In this document: one piece after another, positions 1 through 10,358 of the stretch
Position numbering within the stretch: position 1 is the stretch's first letter
Layout of the letters: each line of letters begins with the position of its first letter
Source: Arthrobacter sp. Hiyo8
Lineage (GTDB): Bacteria > Actinomycetota > Actinomycetes > Actinomycetales > Micrococcaceae
Assembly (NCBI GenBank): GCA_001549895.1
Contig: AP014719.1
Span: 1,240,001-1,304,000 of the forward strand
Length of the DNA stretch: 64,000 nucleotides
Direction: 5' to 3'
Made by a program: the position numbers and the translations under genes
The notes under the pieces: generated by a model
Database searches by the model: none
The model's input: only the letters and a program-made list of their open reading frames with translations
What the model was told of the DNA's origin: nothing

Positions 1-1582
1 TCCGCTGATCAGCTCCTCCGCGAACCGGTACCAGCGCTGCTGGCCAGTCACCGCGTAGAGGGCCAGGAAGCCTTCGGCGCAAAATGCGTAGTCTTCCAAC
101 AGGCCGCTGATGCCGCGCGCAACGCCGTCGTGCGAGACCCTCATCAGCACCCTCGCCCCGGGCTTTGAGGTGCCGGCGGCCGGACGCCAGTGCGCGCGCA
201 CCAGGTACTCGGCCACGCTTTCCGCGGCGGTCACCAGTTCAGGCCTGTCCAGGACAGCGCCGGCTTCGGCAAGCGCCGCGATGGCCAGGCCGTTCCAGCC
301 CGCCACGACCTTGTCGTCCCGGGCCGGTTGGGCCGCGCCGAGCGCGCGGCGCGCAAGGCGGGCCTGACTCGGTTCCACAACCGCGATTCCGCACCGGAGA
401 GCTGGCGCCCGGGATGGAGCGGAGATCCGAGTTCCGAGACCGTCCCGGACGGCCCCACGTTCATGAGCCGGGCCACTGCGGCGCCGTCCCCGGGCCAAGC
501 ACGGCTTCGAGGCTCGCAGGAGTCCACAGGTAGGACGCCCCTTCGTGATGCACTCCGTCCACCACGGTATCGGCGTCGAGCGAGGAAGCGAGTCCGTCCG
601 GCGCCGCGGGATCACCCACGCCGAGCGAGCCGAGCATCCAGTCCGCCACCCGCGACGCCACACTTGCGGCCTCGCCGGCCGGCAAGACCCAGTCGCCCCG
701 AAGCCGGACCCAGTGGACGTAGGCACGGAGGAGCTGGGCATTGTCGTAGAGCATCTTCTCGAAATGCGGCACGGCCCAATCCGCGGTCACGGAATACCGG
801 GCGAAGCCGCCGTCGAGCTGGTCGCACAGTGCGGAACGGGCCATGGCGGCGAGCGTGCGGCCCGCCATGTCGCGGGCGGCGTCCGAGGTATCCGACGGTA
901 CGGCAGCGTGCCGGATCAGGAACTCAAGAACGGCCGACGGCGGGAACTTGGGAGCGCCGCCGAAGCCACCGCCGTCGGGGTCCTCCGAACGGGCGAGAAG
1001 ACGCACGGCTTCCGATAACAGGCTTCTGTCCAGGCTTTCGGACGGCCTGTCGAGGAACACGGCTGAGGCGAGCTGGGCATCGGCCATGCCGACGGCGAGC
1101 CCTCGCGCGTTTTGCTCGACGGCATCGCGGCGTTCCAGCCACGCCTCATGGACCGCTTCAAGCACCTGGCGGAAGGACGGCCTTCCGGGTTGTGGCTTCG
1201 GCGGGAAATAGGTGCCCGCATGGAAGGCCAAGCCGTCAGGCGTCAGGAACACCGACATCGGCCAGCCGCCCTCGCCGCTGATGGCCTGCGTGGCTGCCAT
1301 GTAGATCGAGTCCACGTCGGGGCGTTCTTCGCGGTCCACCTTGATGGCCACGAAGTGGGCGTTCAGATACTCGGCGGTGTCCTGGTCTTCGAATGACTCG
1401 TGGGCCATGACGTGGCACCAGTGGCACGCGGCATAGCCGATGGAGAGAAAGACGGGAACATCGCGGGCCGCCGCGAATGCAAAGGCCTCGTCGCCGAACG
1501 GCCGCCAGTACACCGGATTGTCCGCATGCTGGCGGAGATAGGCGGACGGTTCCGAGCCGAGGGCGTTGGACGCCCCGGCCAT
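1..1582 (-). CDS. YyaL/DUF255-type thioredoxin-domain protein (3' end outside window)
   Basis: The protein matches the YyaL/spermatogenesis-associated protein 20 family: an N-terminal thioredoxin-like fold followed by an (alpha/alpha)6 barrel resembling N-acylglucosamine 2-epimerases. The family signature SIGYAACHWCHVM lies near residues 48-60, with a CxxC-like C53-H-W-C56. The start gives the usual family opening, including LRQHADNPVYW. Two frameshifts, near 490 and between about 330 and 400, break the frame. After the second one the family motif DDKVVAGWNGLA resumes. The C-terminus runs off the left edge. The biochemical role of this family in bacteria is not settled. Identification is secure and function is not. 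Confidence 0.85.
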
Positions 1583-1600
1583 TCCCGGGTGATGCCCGGG

Positions 1601-1992
1601 TCAGCGGGCTCCGGAGCCGGCATCGCCGTCGGCGTCTTCTGCGCGCGGCTTGCCCGCAACAGCGCCGCCGGTCTCAGCAGTGCCGGTCCCAGCGCCGCCG
1701 GTCTCAGCAGTGCCGGTCCCAGTGCCGGTCACGGCGCCGCCAGTCCCGGAACCGTCCGCCTCAGCCGCGTCGGGACCCCCGACCAGGGCTTCTTCAACCT
1801 GGGCGCGGTAGCGGACCCGCCGGATCCGGCGGACCATGTCGACGATCAGGAAGGTCGTGAGCACCACGATGAAGGCAGTCAGGACGAATCCCCAGGTTCC
1901 GGGGTCACTTGGTCTTCCGACAAGCCGGGGCGCAGCGACGGGGTCGGGGTAGGCGACGGGGTCGTGGCCAGGGCGATGAGAAAGTGGTGCAC
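1601..1992 (-). CDS. Small single-pass membrane protein with Gly/Thr-rich repeat tail
   Basis: I do not know a named function. A GTG start at 1992, with AGAAGG about 8 nt upstream, gives an N-terminus MHHFLIALATTPSPTPTPSL. One missing G near 1910 must be restored to join it to one strong membrane helix (GFVLTAFIVVLTTFLIVDM) and a basic cytoplasmic stretch (RRIRRVRYRAQVEEAL). The C-terminal tail is low complexity and holds a tandem 10-residue repeat of the type GTGTAETGGA. The helix and basic region look like a conserved actinobacterial membrane protein often found beside mca. It lies between mca and the YyaL gene on the same strand. Confidence 0.6.
1661..1720 (-). repeat. 30-bp perfect tandem direct repeat (two copies)
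   Basis: Positions 1661-1690 and 1691-1720 are identical 30-bp units, followed by a partial third. They lie in the coding region for the C-terminal tail of the small membrane protein and add ten residues per copy without changing the frame. Copy number could vary between strains. Confidence 0.9.
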
Positions 1993-2062
1993 GGTTCAAA
2001 CCTTCTATGGGAGTTTCCAGCCAGGTGGCGACTTCTACGCTTGATAGAAATCGCCGGCGATC

Positions 2063-2966
2063 CTATCTTAGCCCTGCGAACAGGTCCTTTTCCGGCAGTT
2101 CGGCCGGGATCACGGAGTGGACCAGCGTGTAGTCCTCCCACGGCCAGGCCCTGCGCTGCATCTCCGGGGATACCGCGAAGAAGAAGCCGAGGGGGTCAAT
2201 CTGCGTCCGATGCGCCCTGAGTGCGTCGTCACGGGCCTCAAAGTAGTCACCGCAATCCACTTGCGTGGTGGTCTGGTGCATAGGCCTCGGCGGAGTATGT
2301 CCTTCCGCGTCGGCTTCAAGCCAGGAGGCCAGGCGTTCGGCGTAGGGCGATTGCAGGCCCGCCTCTTCGAGCGCGAAATGCAAGGCCCGGAAGCGGTCGG
2401 GGCTGAAGGCGCGGTCGTAGTACAGCTTGCTGGGCGCCCAGCTTTCGCCTGTCCCAGGGTAACGTTCCGGGTCACCGGCTGCGTGGAAGGCTTCGACGGC
2501 AACCTTGTGGGCCATGATGTGGTCAGGATGCGGGTAGCCGCCGTTTTCGTCGTAGCTCACCATGACGTGCGGCTTGAAGTCGCGGACCAAGCGGACGAGC
2601 GGTGCCGAGGCCCGCTCAAGGGCTGAAGCGCAAAGCAGCCGGCGGGCAGGGGTGGCAACGGATCGCCGTCGGGCAGTCCGGAATCCACGAAGCCCAACCA
2701 ACGCTGCTTGATTCCAAGGACCGCGGCAGCTTGCTTCATTTCCAAACGGCGCGCGCCTGCCATGTCGCGCTTCGGGTGCGGGGCGGACTCCATGGCCGGG
2801 TTCTGGATGTCCCCGCGGGAACCGTCGGTGCAGGTAGCCACCATGACCTCCACGCCGGAAGCCGCATACATCGCCATGGTTGCCGCGCCTTGCTTGACTC
2901 GTCGTCCGGGTGTGCGTGGACGGCGAGCAGCCGGAGCTGCGTGTCGGGGCTGGTGGATGTGCTCAT
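2063..2966 (-). CDS. mca: Mycothiol S-conjugate amidase
   Basis: Mca hydrolyses mycothiol S-conjugates in the cytoplasm, releasing a mercapturic acid for export and GlcN-Ins for recycling of mycothiol. The LmbE-like zinc-binding motif HAHPDDE is at residues 17-23. The downstream block YDENGGYPHPDHIMAHKVA, with its HPDH zinc ligand, and the C-terminal HSVIPAELPEKDLFAGLR fit Mca and not the paralogue MshB. Frameshifts near 2890 (a lost G in the segment after HPDDESSK) and in 2600-2650 split it into three pieces. The ATG at 2966 is chosen because it places the zinc motif at the usual position. Mycothiol use itself marks the organism as an actinobacterium. Confidence 0.9.
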
Positions 2967-3093
2967 CCGGTACGGTTCCTCTTTCCGGGTCATGCTGTTC
3001 TGGGTTTGCTGGTGGCTGTACTGATCAGGTCTTTCTAACGCGTGCGACTCCGCTGTGGGCGAAGAGGCGCCGGAAGCCCACTAAACTGGGTGG

Positions 3094-3552
3094 GTGACTT
3101 CGGAAGACCCATCGGGCACGGCGCTGCCAGCAACTACCAGCCTAGCCAATCGCTACGGCAGCCAAAAGCGCGCCTTCGGAGGGAATACCAAACGGAACAT
3201 CGTCATCGCCGTCCTCCTCGTGGTCATCGGGCTCTTGTTTTGGGTCACTATGTCTTCCTCGCAATCGTCTGTGTCTTTCAAGGACATCGGTTACAGCGCC
3301 ACTGATGCCACTCAGCTGTCGGTCGATTTCCAGGTCACAAAGAACCCGGATGCCACCGCAAAATGCGCGGTCAAGGCCATGGATTCCAAGTTCGCGGTGG
3401 TCGGCTGGAAAGTCGTTGAGATCGGCCCGAATGCCCCGAAGGCAGGGGCCGACGGTGGCCAGACAACCGCCCAAAGGGCCATCCTTCGCACGGAGTCCGA
3501 GGCCGTGTCCGCCGTCGTGGACAACTGCTGGATTGTCGACGGCAGCAAATAG
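3094..3552 (+). CDS. DUF4307 domain membrane protein
   Basis: A 152-residue protein with one N-terminal transmembrane helix (about residues 35-53, NIVIAVLLVVIGLLFWVTM). An extracytoplasmic domain with two cysteines (in AKCAVKAM and VDNCWIVDG) follows. It matches the actinobacterial DUF4307 family of unknown function, commonly next to greA and mca. The GTG start at 3094 has a TAAACT box ending 6 nt upstream and no Shine-Dalgarno, which suggests a leaderless transcript. It is intact and divergent from mca. Confidence 0.85.
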   Translation: MTSEDPSGTALPATTSLANRYGSQKRAFGGNTKRNIVIAVLLVVIGLLFWVTMSSSQSSVSFKDIGYSATDATQLSVDFQVTKNPDATAKCAVKAMDSKFAVVGWKVVEIGPNAPKAGADGGQTTAQRAILRTESEAVSAVVDNCWIVDGSK

Positions 3553-3703
3553 CAACGGTGTGACCCGCGACTCAGTGAGCTTGGTTTGTCCACAGGATTG
3601 ACTACACTGGATCAATACCTTAACCCCGCTGAGTTGGTTGCTGAGTTCCACGAGTGGCCTGCACCGGCGGGTCTTTGCTTGTCAGATCCATAAGGAGAAG
3701 TCC

Positions 3704-4198
3704 GTGTCGACCACCAACAGCGCGCCTGCAGCTTGGCTTACCCAGGACGCATTTGACCGCCTGAAGGCAGAGCTGGACCACCTTTCCGGCCCTGGCCGTG
3801 CGGAGATCGTACAAAAGATCGAAGCCGCCCGTCAGGAAGGCGACCTCAAGGAAAACGGTGGATACCATGCCGCCAAGGAAGAGCAGGGCAAGATCGAGGC
3901 CCGCATCCGCCAGCTGACCGTGCTCCTGCGCGACGCCCAGGTGGGCGAAGCTCCGGCCGATGATGGAATCGTCGAGCCCGGCATGCTCGTCGTCGCACGC
4001 ATCGCCGGTGACGAAGAGACCTTCCTGCTCGGATCCCGTGAAATCGCCGGTGATTCCGATCTCAACGTCTTCAGCGAGAAGTCCCCGCTCGGCGTGGCGA
4101 TCATGGGCCACAAGGAAGGCGACAAGATCAGCTACGTCGCCCCCAACGGCAAGGAAATTCCGGTGGAGATTGTTTCCGCCAAGCCGTTCGCCGGCTGA
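3704..4198 (+). CDS. greA: Transcription elongation factor GreA
   Basis: GreA binds in the secondary channel of RNA polymerase and stimulates transcript cleavage in backtracked complexes. The 164-residue protein has the N-terminal coiled coil (about residues 12-80) whose acidic tip is EGDLKENGGYHAAKEEQG. A C-terminal FKBP-like domain ends in SPLGVAIMGHKEGDKISYVAPNGKEIP. The GTG start at 3704 is chosen over the longer frame because AAGGAGAA lies 6 nt upstream and the length fits the family. The gene is intact and followed by a strong terminator. Confidence 0.97.
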   Translation: MSTTNSAPAAWLTQDAFDRLKAELDHLSGPGRAEIVQKIEAARQEGDLKENGGYHAAKEEQGKIEARIRQLTVLLRDAQVGEAPADDGIVEPGMLVVARIAGDEETFLLGSREIAGDSDLNVFSEKSPLGVAIMGHKEGDKISYVAPNGKEIPVEIVSAKPFAG

Positions 4199-4217
4199 TT
4201 GTTCCGCGAAACAACGA

Positions 4218-4254
4218 CGCCGGCCCACCCCTTCCCGGGGCGGGCCGGCGTTTT
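4218..4254 (+). terminator. Intrinsic terminator of greA
   Basis: A 9-bp GC stem, CGCCGGCCC (4218-4226) pairing with GGGCCGGCG (4242-4250), is followed at once by TTTT. It lies 20 nt after the greA stop codon. Confidence 0.9.
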
Positions 4255-4266
4255 GCTTTGGGTTCC

Positions 4267-4333
4267 CCCCAACTAGCTCGCAGTTGTTGTCGTTTTGAGG
4301 CTTATAACGACAACAACTGCGAGTCAGTTGGGG
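4267..4333. repeat. 67-bp palindromic intergenic element, copy 1
   Basis: Arms of 28 bp, starting CCCCAACT and ending AGTTGGGG, differ at only two positions and enclose an 11-nt loop. The arm core is GCAGTTGTTGTCGTT. It lies between the convergent greA and ilvA genes. Two further copies are at 46657-46723 and 59514-59579. Confidence 0.9.
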
Positions 4334-4345
4334 TGGGCTACGGCG

Positions 4346-5582
4346 TCAGTGCACCACGATCGGGTGGAAGCCCTCGGCTCGAAGGGCTGCCAGGACCTGC
4401 TCGCTGTGTTCGTGGCCCTTGGTTTCCAGGTTGACGGTGATGGAGACGTCGCCCATGCTGATCGCGCCGCCCACCCGGGTGTGGTCCAGGCCGGTCACGT
4501 TGGCATCGTTTTCGGCGATGATGCGGGCAATGGTCGCCAAGGAACCGGGACGGTCATCCAGCATCATGCGCACGGTCATGTAGCGCCCCGCAGCCGAGAG
4601 GCCGCGCTGGATCACCTTGAGCATCAGCATGGGGTCGATGTTGCCGCCGGACAGGATGACGGCGGTGGTCCCGGGTTCTCGATCTTGCCGTCCATGAGGG
4701 CTGCGACGCCGACAGCACCGGCCGGCTCGACCACCATCTTGGCGCGCTCGAGCAGGAAGATGAGGGCCCGGGCCAAAGAGTCTTCGCTCACCGTCACGAC
4801 GTCGTCCACGAGTTCGCGGATGATGCTGAACGGCAGCTGGCCGGGGCGTCCGACGGCGATGCCGTCCGCCATGGTGGAAACCTTCTTGAGCGGCACCAAG
4901 GCGTCAGCGGCGAGCGACGGCGGGTAGGCGGCCGCGTTCTCGGCCTGCACGCCGATGATCCGGATCTCGCGTCCCAGCTCCCTGGCCCTCGCTTTGATCG
5001 CGACGGCGACTCCGGCCAGCAGGCCACCGCACCGACGCCCATCAGGACCGTGTCGACGTTAGGGACCTGATTCAGGATTTCAAGCCCGACGGTGCCCTGG
5101 CCCGCCACGACGTCGACGTTGTCGAAGGGGTGGACGAAGACCGCGCCAGTTTCGTTCGCGTAGCGCTGCGCCTCGGCCAGGGCCTCATCCACGTTGTGTC
5201 CGTGCAGGACGACTTCGGCTCCGTGGCTGCGGGTTGCGGCAAGCTTCGGAAGCGCCACACCGAGCGGCATGTAGATGCGTGCCTTGATTCCGAGGCTTTT
5301 CGCCGCCACCGCAACGCCTTGCGCGTGGTTGCCTGCCGAAGCCGCCACCACGCCGCGCTTCTTTTCCTCGGGAGACAGGCGTGCCATCCGCACGTAGGCA
5401 CCGCGGACCTTGAAGGAACCTGCCCGCTGGAGGTTCTCGCATTTGAAGAAGACCTCTCCGCCTACCATCGCTCCCAGGGCCCGTGAGGACTCGATGGGGG
5501 TCTTGGTAATAATGCCCTCGAGCAGCTCCTGCGCCTTAAGGACATCGTCCAGGGTGACGGGCAGGGTATCGAGGGTATTCAC
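4346..5582 (-). CDS. ilvA: Threonine ammonia-lyase with C-terminal ACT domain
   Basis: This PLP enzyme deaminates threonine to 2-oxobutanoate, the first committed step to isoleucine, or acts catabolically. The fold-type II PLP lysine is K58 in AGSFKVRGAY, and the ASAGNHAQGVA phosphate-binding loop follows. The C-terminal ACT domain (DDRPGSLATIARIIAENDANV) suggests allosteric control or the shorter catabolic-type enzyme with a single ACT domain. At about 412 codons it is near family length. Frameshifts near 5018 (inside GGGGLLAG) and 4665 (a GGGG read as GGG) divide it into three frames. It ends close to repeat copy 1. Confidence 0.92.
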
Positions 5583-5585
5583 GGG

Positions 5586-6909
5586 TTAATCTCCTTTGTT
5601 GGTGTGCTGTGCGGCATCCTTGGCGAATGTCCGTTCCGCAGCCGCGTGCTGACCTGCGGCGCCTTCGCCGCTGTTGGACCGTGCGCCCGCGTTGGCGCCG
5701 GGACCGTGGATTTCCTTGATGGTGGGTTCCTCATCGGAGTCCGGTGGTGCAATCCCTGCGCCGGCGTACGCCGTCATCAGTCCTTCATCATGTTCCCACG
5801 TCCGCGCTGCAATATAGCGAACCGCCGTATTTGCTACGGCGAGGAGCGGGACGGCAAAGAGCGCTCCCGGGATTCCGGCCAGGTAGGAACCGGCGGCGAC
5901 CGACAAGATGACGGCGACCGGGTGCAGCGATACGGCCTTGCCCATGATGAGCGGCTGGAGGATATGGCTTTCAAGCTGCTGCACGAACAGGACGATGGCC
6001 AACATGACGAGCGCGTTGACGGGACCATTCGCCACCAAGGCCAGGAGCACCGCGATGGCTCCCGTCACGAGGGCACCGACCACCGGGATGAACGAGCCGA
6101 TGAACACCAACACACCCAGGGGCAGGGCGAGGGGAACCTGGATAATCGCTGCGCCGACGCCGATCCCCACCGCGTCCACGAACGCAACGAACATCTGGAT
6201 GCGCACGTAGCTGACCATGGACGACCAACCGCGCCGGCCGCGCCATAGGCCGCTGCGCGTGCGGTCCGGGGCAGGAGCCCGACGATGAACCGCCAGATCC
6301 TGGACCCCTCGAGGAGGAAAAAGATCAGGATGAAGAGGGCCAGGACCATGCCCGCGGCAAAATGCCCGGCGGTACTACCGAAGGACAGGGCACCGCTGAG
6401 GATGCTGCTGCTGTTGTTCTGCAGGGCCGAGGTTGCGCTCTGGATGTAGGTGTCGATCTGGTCCGCGGTCAGGTGCAGCGGGCCGTCAGCGAGCCAGGCC
6501 TGGACTTGCTGGATGCCCGTGAGCGCTTCCTGCCACAGCTCGCCGAATCCCACAGCGAGTTGCCGTCCCACCAACGCCAGGGCTCCCGCGATGACCCCGA
6601 GGAACCCCACCACTGTGATGGCAACGGCCGCTCCTTGGGGCATCTTGAGCTTCCTGAGCCACCCCGTGACCGGGTAGAGCAAGCCTGCCAGGAGGGAGGC
6701 GACCATGAGCGGGATGATCAGGAAGCTGACCTTCCCAACAGCCAAATAAGGGCTCCAACGACCACCAATATGAGGCCCACCCGCCATGCCCACGCGGCAG
6801 CAATCCGGACTCCGTACGGGATGTCCTGCGCAATGTGATGCTCCGACACCTGCCTGGGCGCGGCCGAAACGGGCTCACTCGATGGCGTGGCGTCCTGTGC
6901 TGGCGTCAT
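5586..6909 (-). CDS. AI-2E family transporter (UPF0118) membrane protein
   Basis: A polytopic membrane protein of the AI-2E/UPF0118 family, with the characteristic C-terminal segments PLALPLGVLVFIGSFIPVVGALVTG and VQQLESHILQPLIMGKAVSLHPVAV. Members have been linked to autoinducer-2 or Na+/H+ exchange, so the substrate here cannot be assigned. A soluble tail of about 60 residues, rich in Ala, Gly and charged residues, follows the last helix. Frameshifts lie near 6745 and 6235. The stop is 3 nt upstream of the ilvA start on the same strand, so the two genes may be cotranscribed. The ATG at 6909 has AATTAT ending 6 nt upstream. Confidence 0.85.
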
Positions 6910-6950
6910 TCACCCATAATTCCGCAGGGAGCGCCCGATAGGAAACCCAT

Positions 6951-7900
6951 CTACAGCGCGCCCACGATTCCCCACCTCATAGTGAAGGTCTCCCCCGGTT
7001 CGAGCCACCGGAGGCCATCGCCCGAGTTGAACGCGTTCGCCGGACCGGTCATGGGCTCAATCGCCACCGCTTTCGAGCGGCCCGGAAAAGTATCCGTGAC
7101 GAAGATGTGGACGTAGGCGCAGCTTTCGTCCTGCTCCAAGGAGACGCTTCGGCCATCCGGCGCCGACAGCGTTTGGCGGGCGATGCCGCCGTCGAACCCC
7201 AAATCCGTGAACGCCACATCGACATCCAGGCCACCCACACTCCGGCCGGCGCCAAAATCAAAATCACCGTCGACAGGCACCGAACTACGCGGGATCAGCC
7301 GCTCGTCGGCCACGAGTCGCGTACCGGCGTGGACAGTCAGGACCATCTCTTCCGGCGGAACGTCCCCTACACGCAAATACGGGTGCGCCCCGAGGACGAA
7401 GGGCGCGGGGGCCGCCGAATCATTGATGAAACTCTGGGAGACCCGAAGCGCCAGCCCGGCGTCGATCTCGTAGTGGACCTGATGCCGGGCCAGGAAGGGG
7501 TAGCCGTGCTGCGGGAAGATCACGGCTTCGAGGGTCACGGAGAATTCGTCTTCCGCCACGAGGGCGTAGGACGAGTTGCGCAGGAGCCCGTGGCTGGCGT
7601 TGTTGCGGGACACCTCCGTGATGTCCAGTTGCTGCTTTTTGCCGTCGAGGTACCAGATCCCGTCCTCGATCCGGTTGGCCCACGGGGCGAGGGTAATTCC
7701 GGTGGCCCGGGCGGAAGTTGCGCGTCGCCGTAGCTCTCGGTGAGCTGGACGCCGTCGCGGCTGAACAACCGCAAGCCCGCGGCGAGCTCGGTGACGACGG
7801 CGAGTGCGTCACCGCGGCGGATCTCGAATTGGCGTCCGCTGGCAAAGCGTCGGGATACGGTCTCTTCGCCCGGTGTCGAAGACGGTGTTGTGGGAGGCAT
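6951..7900 (-). CDS. Aldose 1-epimerase family protein
   Basis: A galactose mutarotase-like beta-sandwich enzyme, expected to interconvert alpha and beta anomers of hexoses. Family motifs include LAPWANRIEDGIWYLDGKKQ (after correction), NNASHGLLRN with the conserved Asn and His, and GAHPYLRVGD with the second catalytic His. One frameshift near 7705 separates the first 70 residues. The ATG at 7900 is preferred to 7918 because TACGGT ends exactly 6 nt before it. It is divergent from galT, which supports a role feeding galactose into the Leloir pathway. Confidence 0.87.
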
Positions 7901-8002
7901 GGCACCACCGTACTGCATCCCATGTGTTGCTTGGCTTCACCCTCAATGTTCTTTTTTGTTAGATATTTTGCCTTTTTGAGCACTCTGTGGCACCATAAAT
8001 CC
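7901..8002. promoter_or_regulatory. Divergent promoter region between aldose epimerase and galTK
   Basis: This 102-bp gap is much more AT-rich than its surroundings, especially 7942-7980 with several T runs. It contains the TACGGT box of the epimerase at 7907-7912. A galT promoter must also lie here, but I cannot choose one -10 box with confidence. Confidence 0.5.
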
Positions 8003-9136
8003 ATGACTCGCCTTACCAGCACACGCCTCGCCGATGGCCGGGAGCTGATCTATTTCGACGACGCCGGCTCGCCGGAGCGCGATCCCGGCTCGCTGACGGA
8101 TCACCGTGAGCTGCCGCAGCGCGCCGATCCGGGCGAGTTGCGCTACGACGCGCTGAGCGGCGAATGGGTCGCCGTGGCGGCACACCGCCAAAGCCGCACC
8201 CACCTGCCACCGGCAGACCAATGTCCCATCTGCCCCACCACGCCCGCGAACCCTTCCGAAATCCCGGCGCCGGACTACGACGTCGTGGTGTTCGAGAACC
8301 GCTTCCCCTCACTGGGGCCGGCGGTCGGCATGATCCCGGGCATGCCCGCTTGGGGAACCTCCGGCCCTGCATACGGCCGCTGCGAAGTTGTCTCATTCAC
8401 GCCCAGCCACACCGGATCCTTTGCCGAGCTTGGCGAAACCAGGGCACGCACGGTCGTCGAAGCCTGGGCGCACAGGACTGAGGCGCTCAGCGCCCTTCCC
8501 GGAATCCAGCAGGTGTTCCCGTTCGAAAACCGGGGCGCTGACATCGGGGTAACCCTTCACCACCCACACGGACAGATTTATGCCTACCCCTACGTCACGC
8601 CGCGGGCGGCCAGCCTTGGCGCCGCCGCCGGCCAGTACTTCGACGACTCCAAGGGCCGGGAATCGCTCACGTCCTCGATCCTCAAGGCCGAACGGCAGGA
8701 CGGGAGCCGCATGGTGCTCGAAGCCGAGCACTTCAGCGCCTACGTGCCGTTCGCCGCCCGCTGGCCGCTGGAGGTGCACCTCGTCCCCCATCGGCAAGTT
8801 CCCGACCTCGCCGCTTTGAGCGGCGAAGAACGCGACGAACTAGCCCACGTCTACCTTGAGTTGCTCAAGCGCATGGACGCCCTGTATCCGACTCCCACAC
8901 CGTACATTTCCGCTTGGCACCAGGCACCCCTGGATCGCGTCCTGAGACCGTCCGGCCACCTGCACCTGCAACTCACCTCCCCACGCCGTGCTGCCGACAA
9001 GCTCAAGTACCTTGCCGGTTCCGAGGCCGCCATGGGAGCCTTCATCAACGACACCACGCCCGAATCGGTGGCCGAACGGCTGCGCGCCGTCGCCAGCGAT
9101 TCCCAGCGCGCTATTCCGGAAGGGGCCCCAGCATGA
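8003..9136 (+). CDS. galT: Galactose-1-phosphate uridylyltransferase
   Basis: GalT exchanges UMP between UDP-glucose and galactose 1-phosphate, the second step of the Leloir pathway. The 377-residue protein has the catalytic triad H187-P-H189 in [11 protein letters not shown], with H189 as the expected nucleophile. A CPxCP-type zinc site (DQCPICPTT) is near residues 73-78. The C-terminal AWHQAPLDR block and [11 protein letters not shown] are also typical. The ATG at 8003 is chosen over the longer open frame, whose extra residues overlap the epimerase gene. The stop overlaps the galK start by 4 bp (ATGA). The gene is intact. Confidence 0.95.
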   Translation: MTRLTSTRLADGRELIYFDDAGSPERDPGSLTDHRELPQRADPGELRYDALSGEWVAVAAHRQSRTHLPPADQCPICPTTPANPSEIPAPDYDVVVFENRFPSLGPAVGMIPGMPAWGTSGPAYGRCEVVSFTPSHTGSFAELGETRARTVVEAWAHRTEALSALPGIQQVFPFENRGADIGVTLHHPHGQIYAYPYVTPRAASLGAAAGQYFDDSKGRESLTSSILKAERQDGSRMVLEAEHFSAYVPFAARWPLEVHLVPHRQVPDLAALSGEERDELAHVYLELLKRMDALYPTPTPYISAWHQAPLDRVLRPSGHLHLQLTSPRRAADKLKYLAGSEAAMGAFINDTTPESVAERLRAVASDSQRAIPEGAPA

Positions 9137-10358
9137 CCTCAACTCCCGACGCCCCTGCCGTGGGCGCCCTCTCCGGGCTTTTCGAGTCGACTTTCGGTTC
9201 AGCCCCCGACGGCGTGTGGCAGGCACCGGGACGCGTGAACCTGATCGGCGAGCACACCGATTACAACGAAGGTTTCGTGTTGCCTTTCGCCATCGACAAG
9301 ACCGCGAAGGTTGCAGTCCGGATCCGCCATGACTCACGCGTCCGGCTGTTGTCTACCTTCGGCGGGCAAGGCCTCGTCGAAGCCGACGTCGACGCGTTGG
9401 TTCCCGAAGCGGCCAAAGGCTGGACGAAGTATCCGCTCGGCGTCGCCTGGGCCTTGCAACAGCGCGGCGTCCTTGTCCCGGCTTCGACCTCCTCATGGAT
9501 TCGGATGTCCCGCTGGGCGCGGGACTGTCCTCCTCGCACGCCATCGAATGCGCCGTCATCTCCGCCCTCAACGAGCTAACGGGCGCGGGACTGGGCGCCG
9601 AAGACATGGTCCTCGCAACGCAGAGGCCGAGAACGACTTCGTGGGCGCCCCTACCGGAATCATGGACCAGTCGGCGTCGCTTCGCGGGTCAAAGGCCATG
9701 CGGTCTTCCTGGACTGCCGCGACCAGAGTGTGCAACTAGTCCCCTTCGACGCCCAGGAGGCCGGACTCGTTCTGCTGGTCATCGACACCAAGGTCTCCCA
9801 TTCACATGCCGACGGCGGTTATGCCTCGCGTCGTGCTTCCTGCGAACTCGGGGCCCAGGTACTGGGGTCCCGGCCCTGCGCGACGTCGGCATCGGCGACT
9901 TGGAGGAAGCCAGCGGCCTCCTGGACAGCATCACTTTCCGGCGGGTGCGTCACATCGTCACGGAAAACGACCGCGTGCTGCAGACCGTGGAACGCCTCAC
10001 CACGGAGGGCCCCGCCCACATCGGCAGGCTCCTGGATGCGAGCCATGCGTCCATGCGCGATGACTTCGAGATCTCCTGTCCGGAACTGGATCTCGCGGTG
10101 GAAACCTCCCGAGCCCACGGTGCCATCGGCGCCCGGATGACGGGCGGCGGCTTCGGCGGCTCGGCCATCGCCCTCACCCCGGTGGGCCACGAGCAGGAGG
10201 TGCGCGACGCCGTCGTACGCGCCTTCGCGGCGGCCGGTTTCACGACGCCGGACATCTTCACCGTGACCCCGGCCGCCGGGCCACACGACTCGCCTGAGGT
10301 CCGTGCATCCGCCGCCTTTCGGCGGGCCGGCCCCGGCGTAAGCTGGGGGCATGACTGA
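9133..10358 (+). CDS. galK: Galactokinase
   Basis: GalK phosphorylates galactose with ATP, the entry step of the Leloir pathway. The GHMP-kinase signature [15 protein letters not shown] is at residues 33-47. The ATP loop [11 protein letters not shown], the conserved [14 protein letters not shown] and the third motif [13 protein letters not shown] are all present. Four frameshifts, near 9483, 9621, 9690 and 9866, each match one missing G in a GGG-type run. The true stop is uncertain: the last frame runs to 10358 and overlaps the thiolase, and the real C-terminus may end near 10300. It is translationally coupled to galT by the ATGA overlap. Confidence 0.92.

Noticed and set aside
190..1281. 363-residue Arg-rich open frame on the plus strand
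   Set aside because: It is antisense to the YyaL gene and has no motif.
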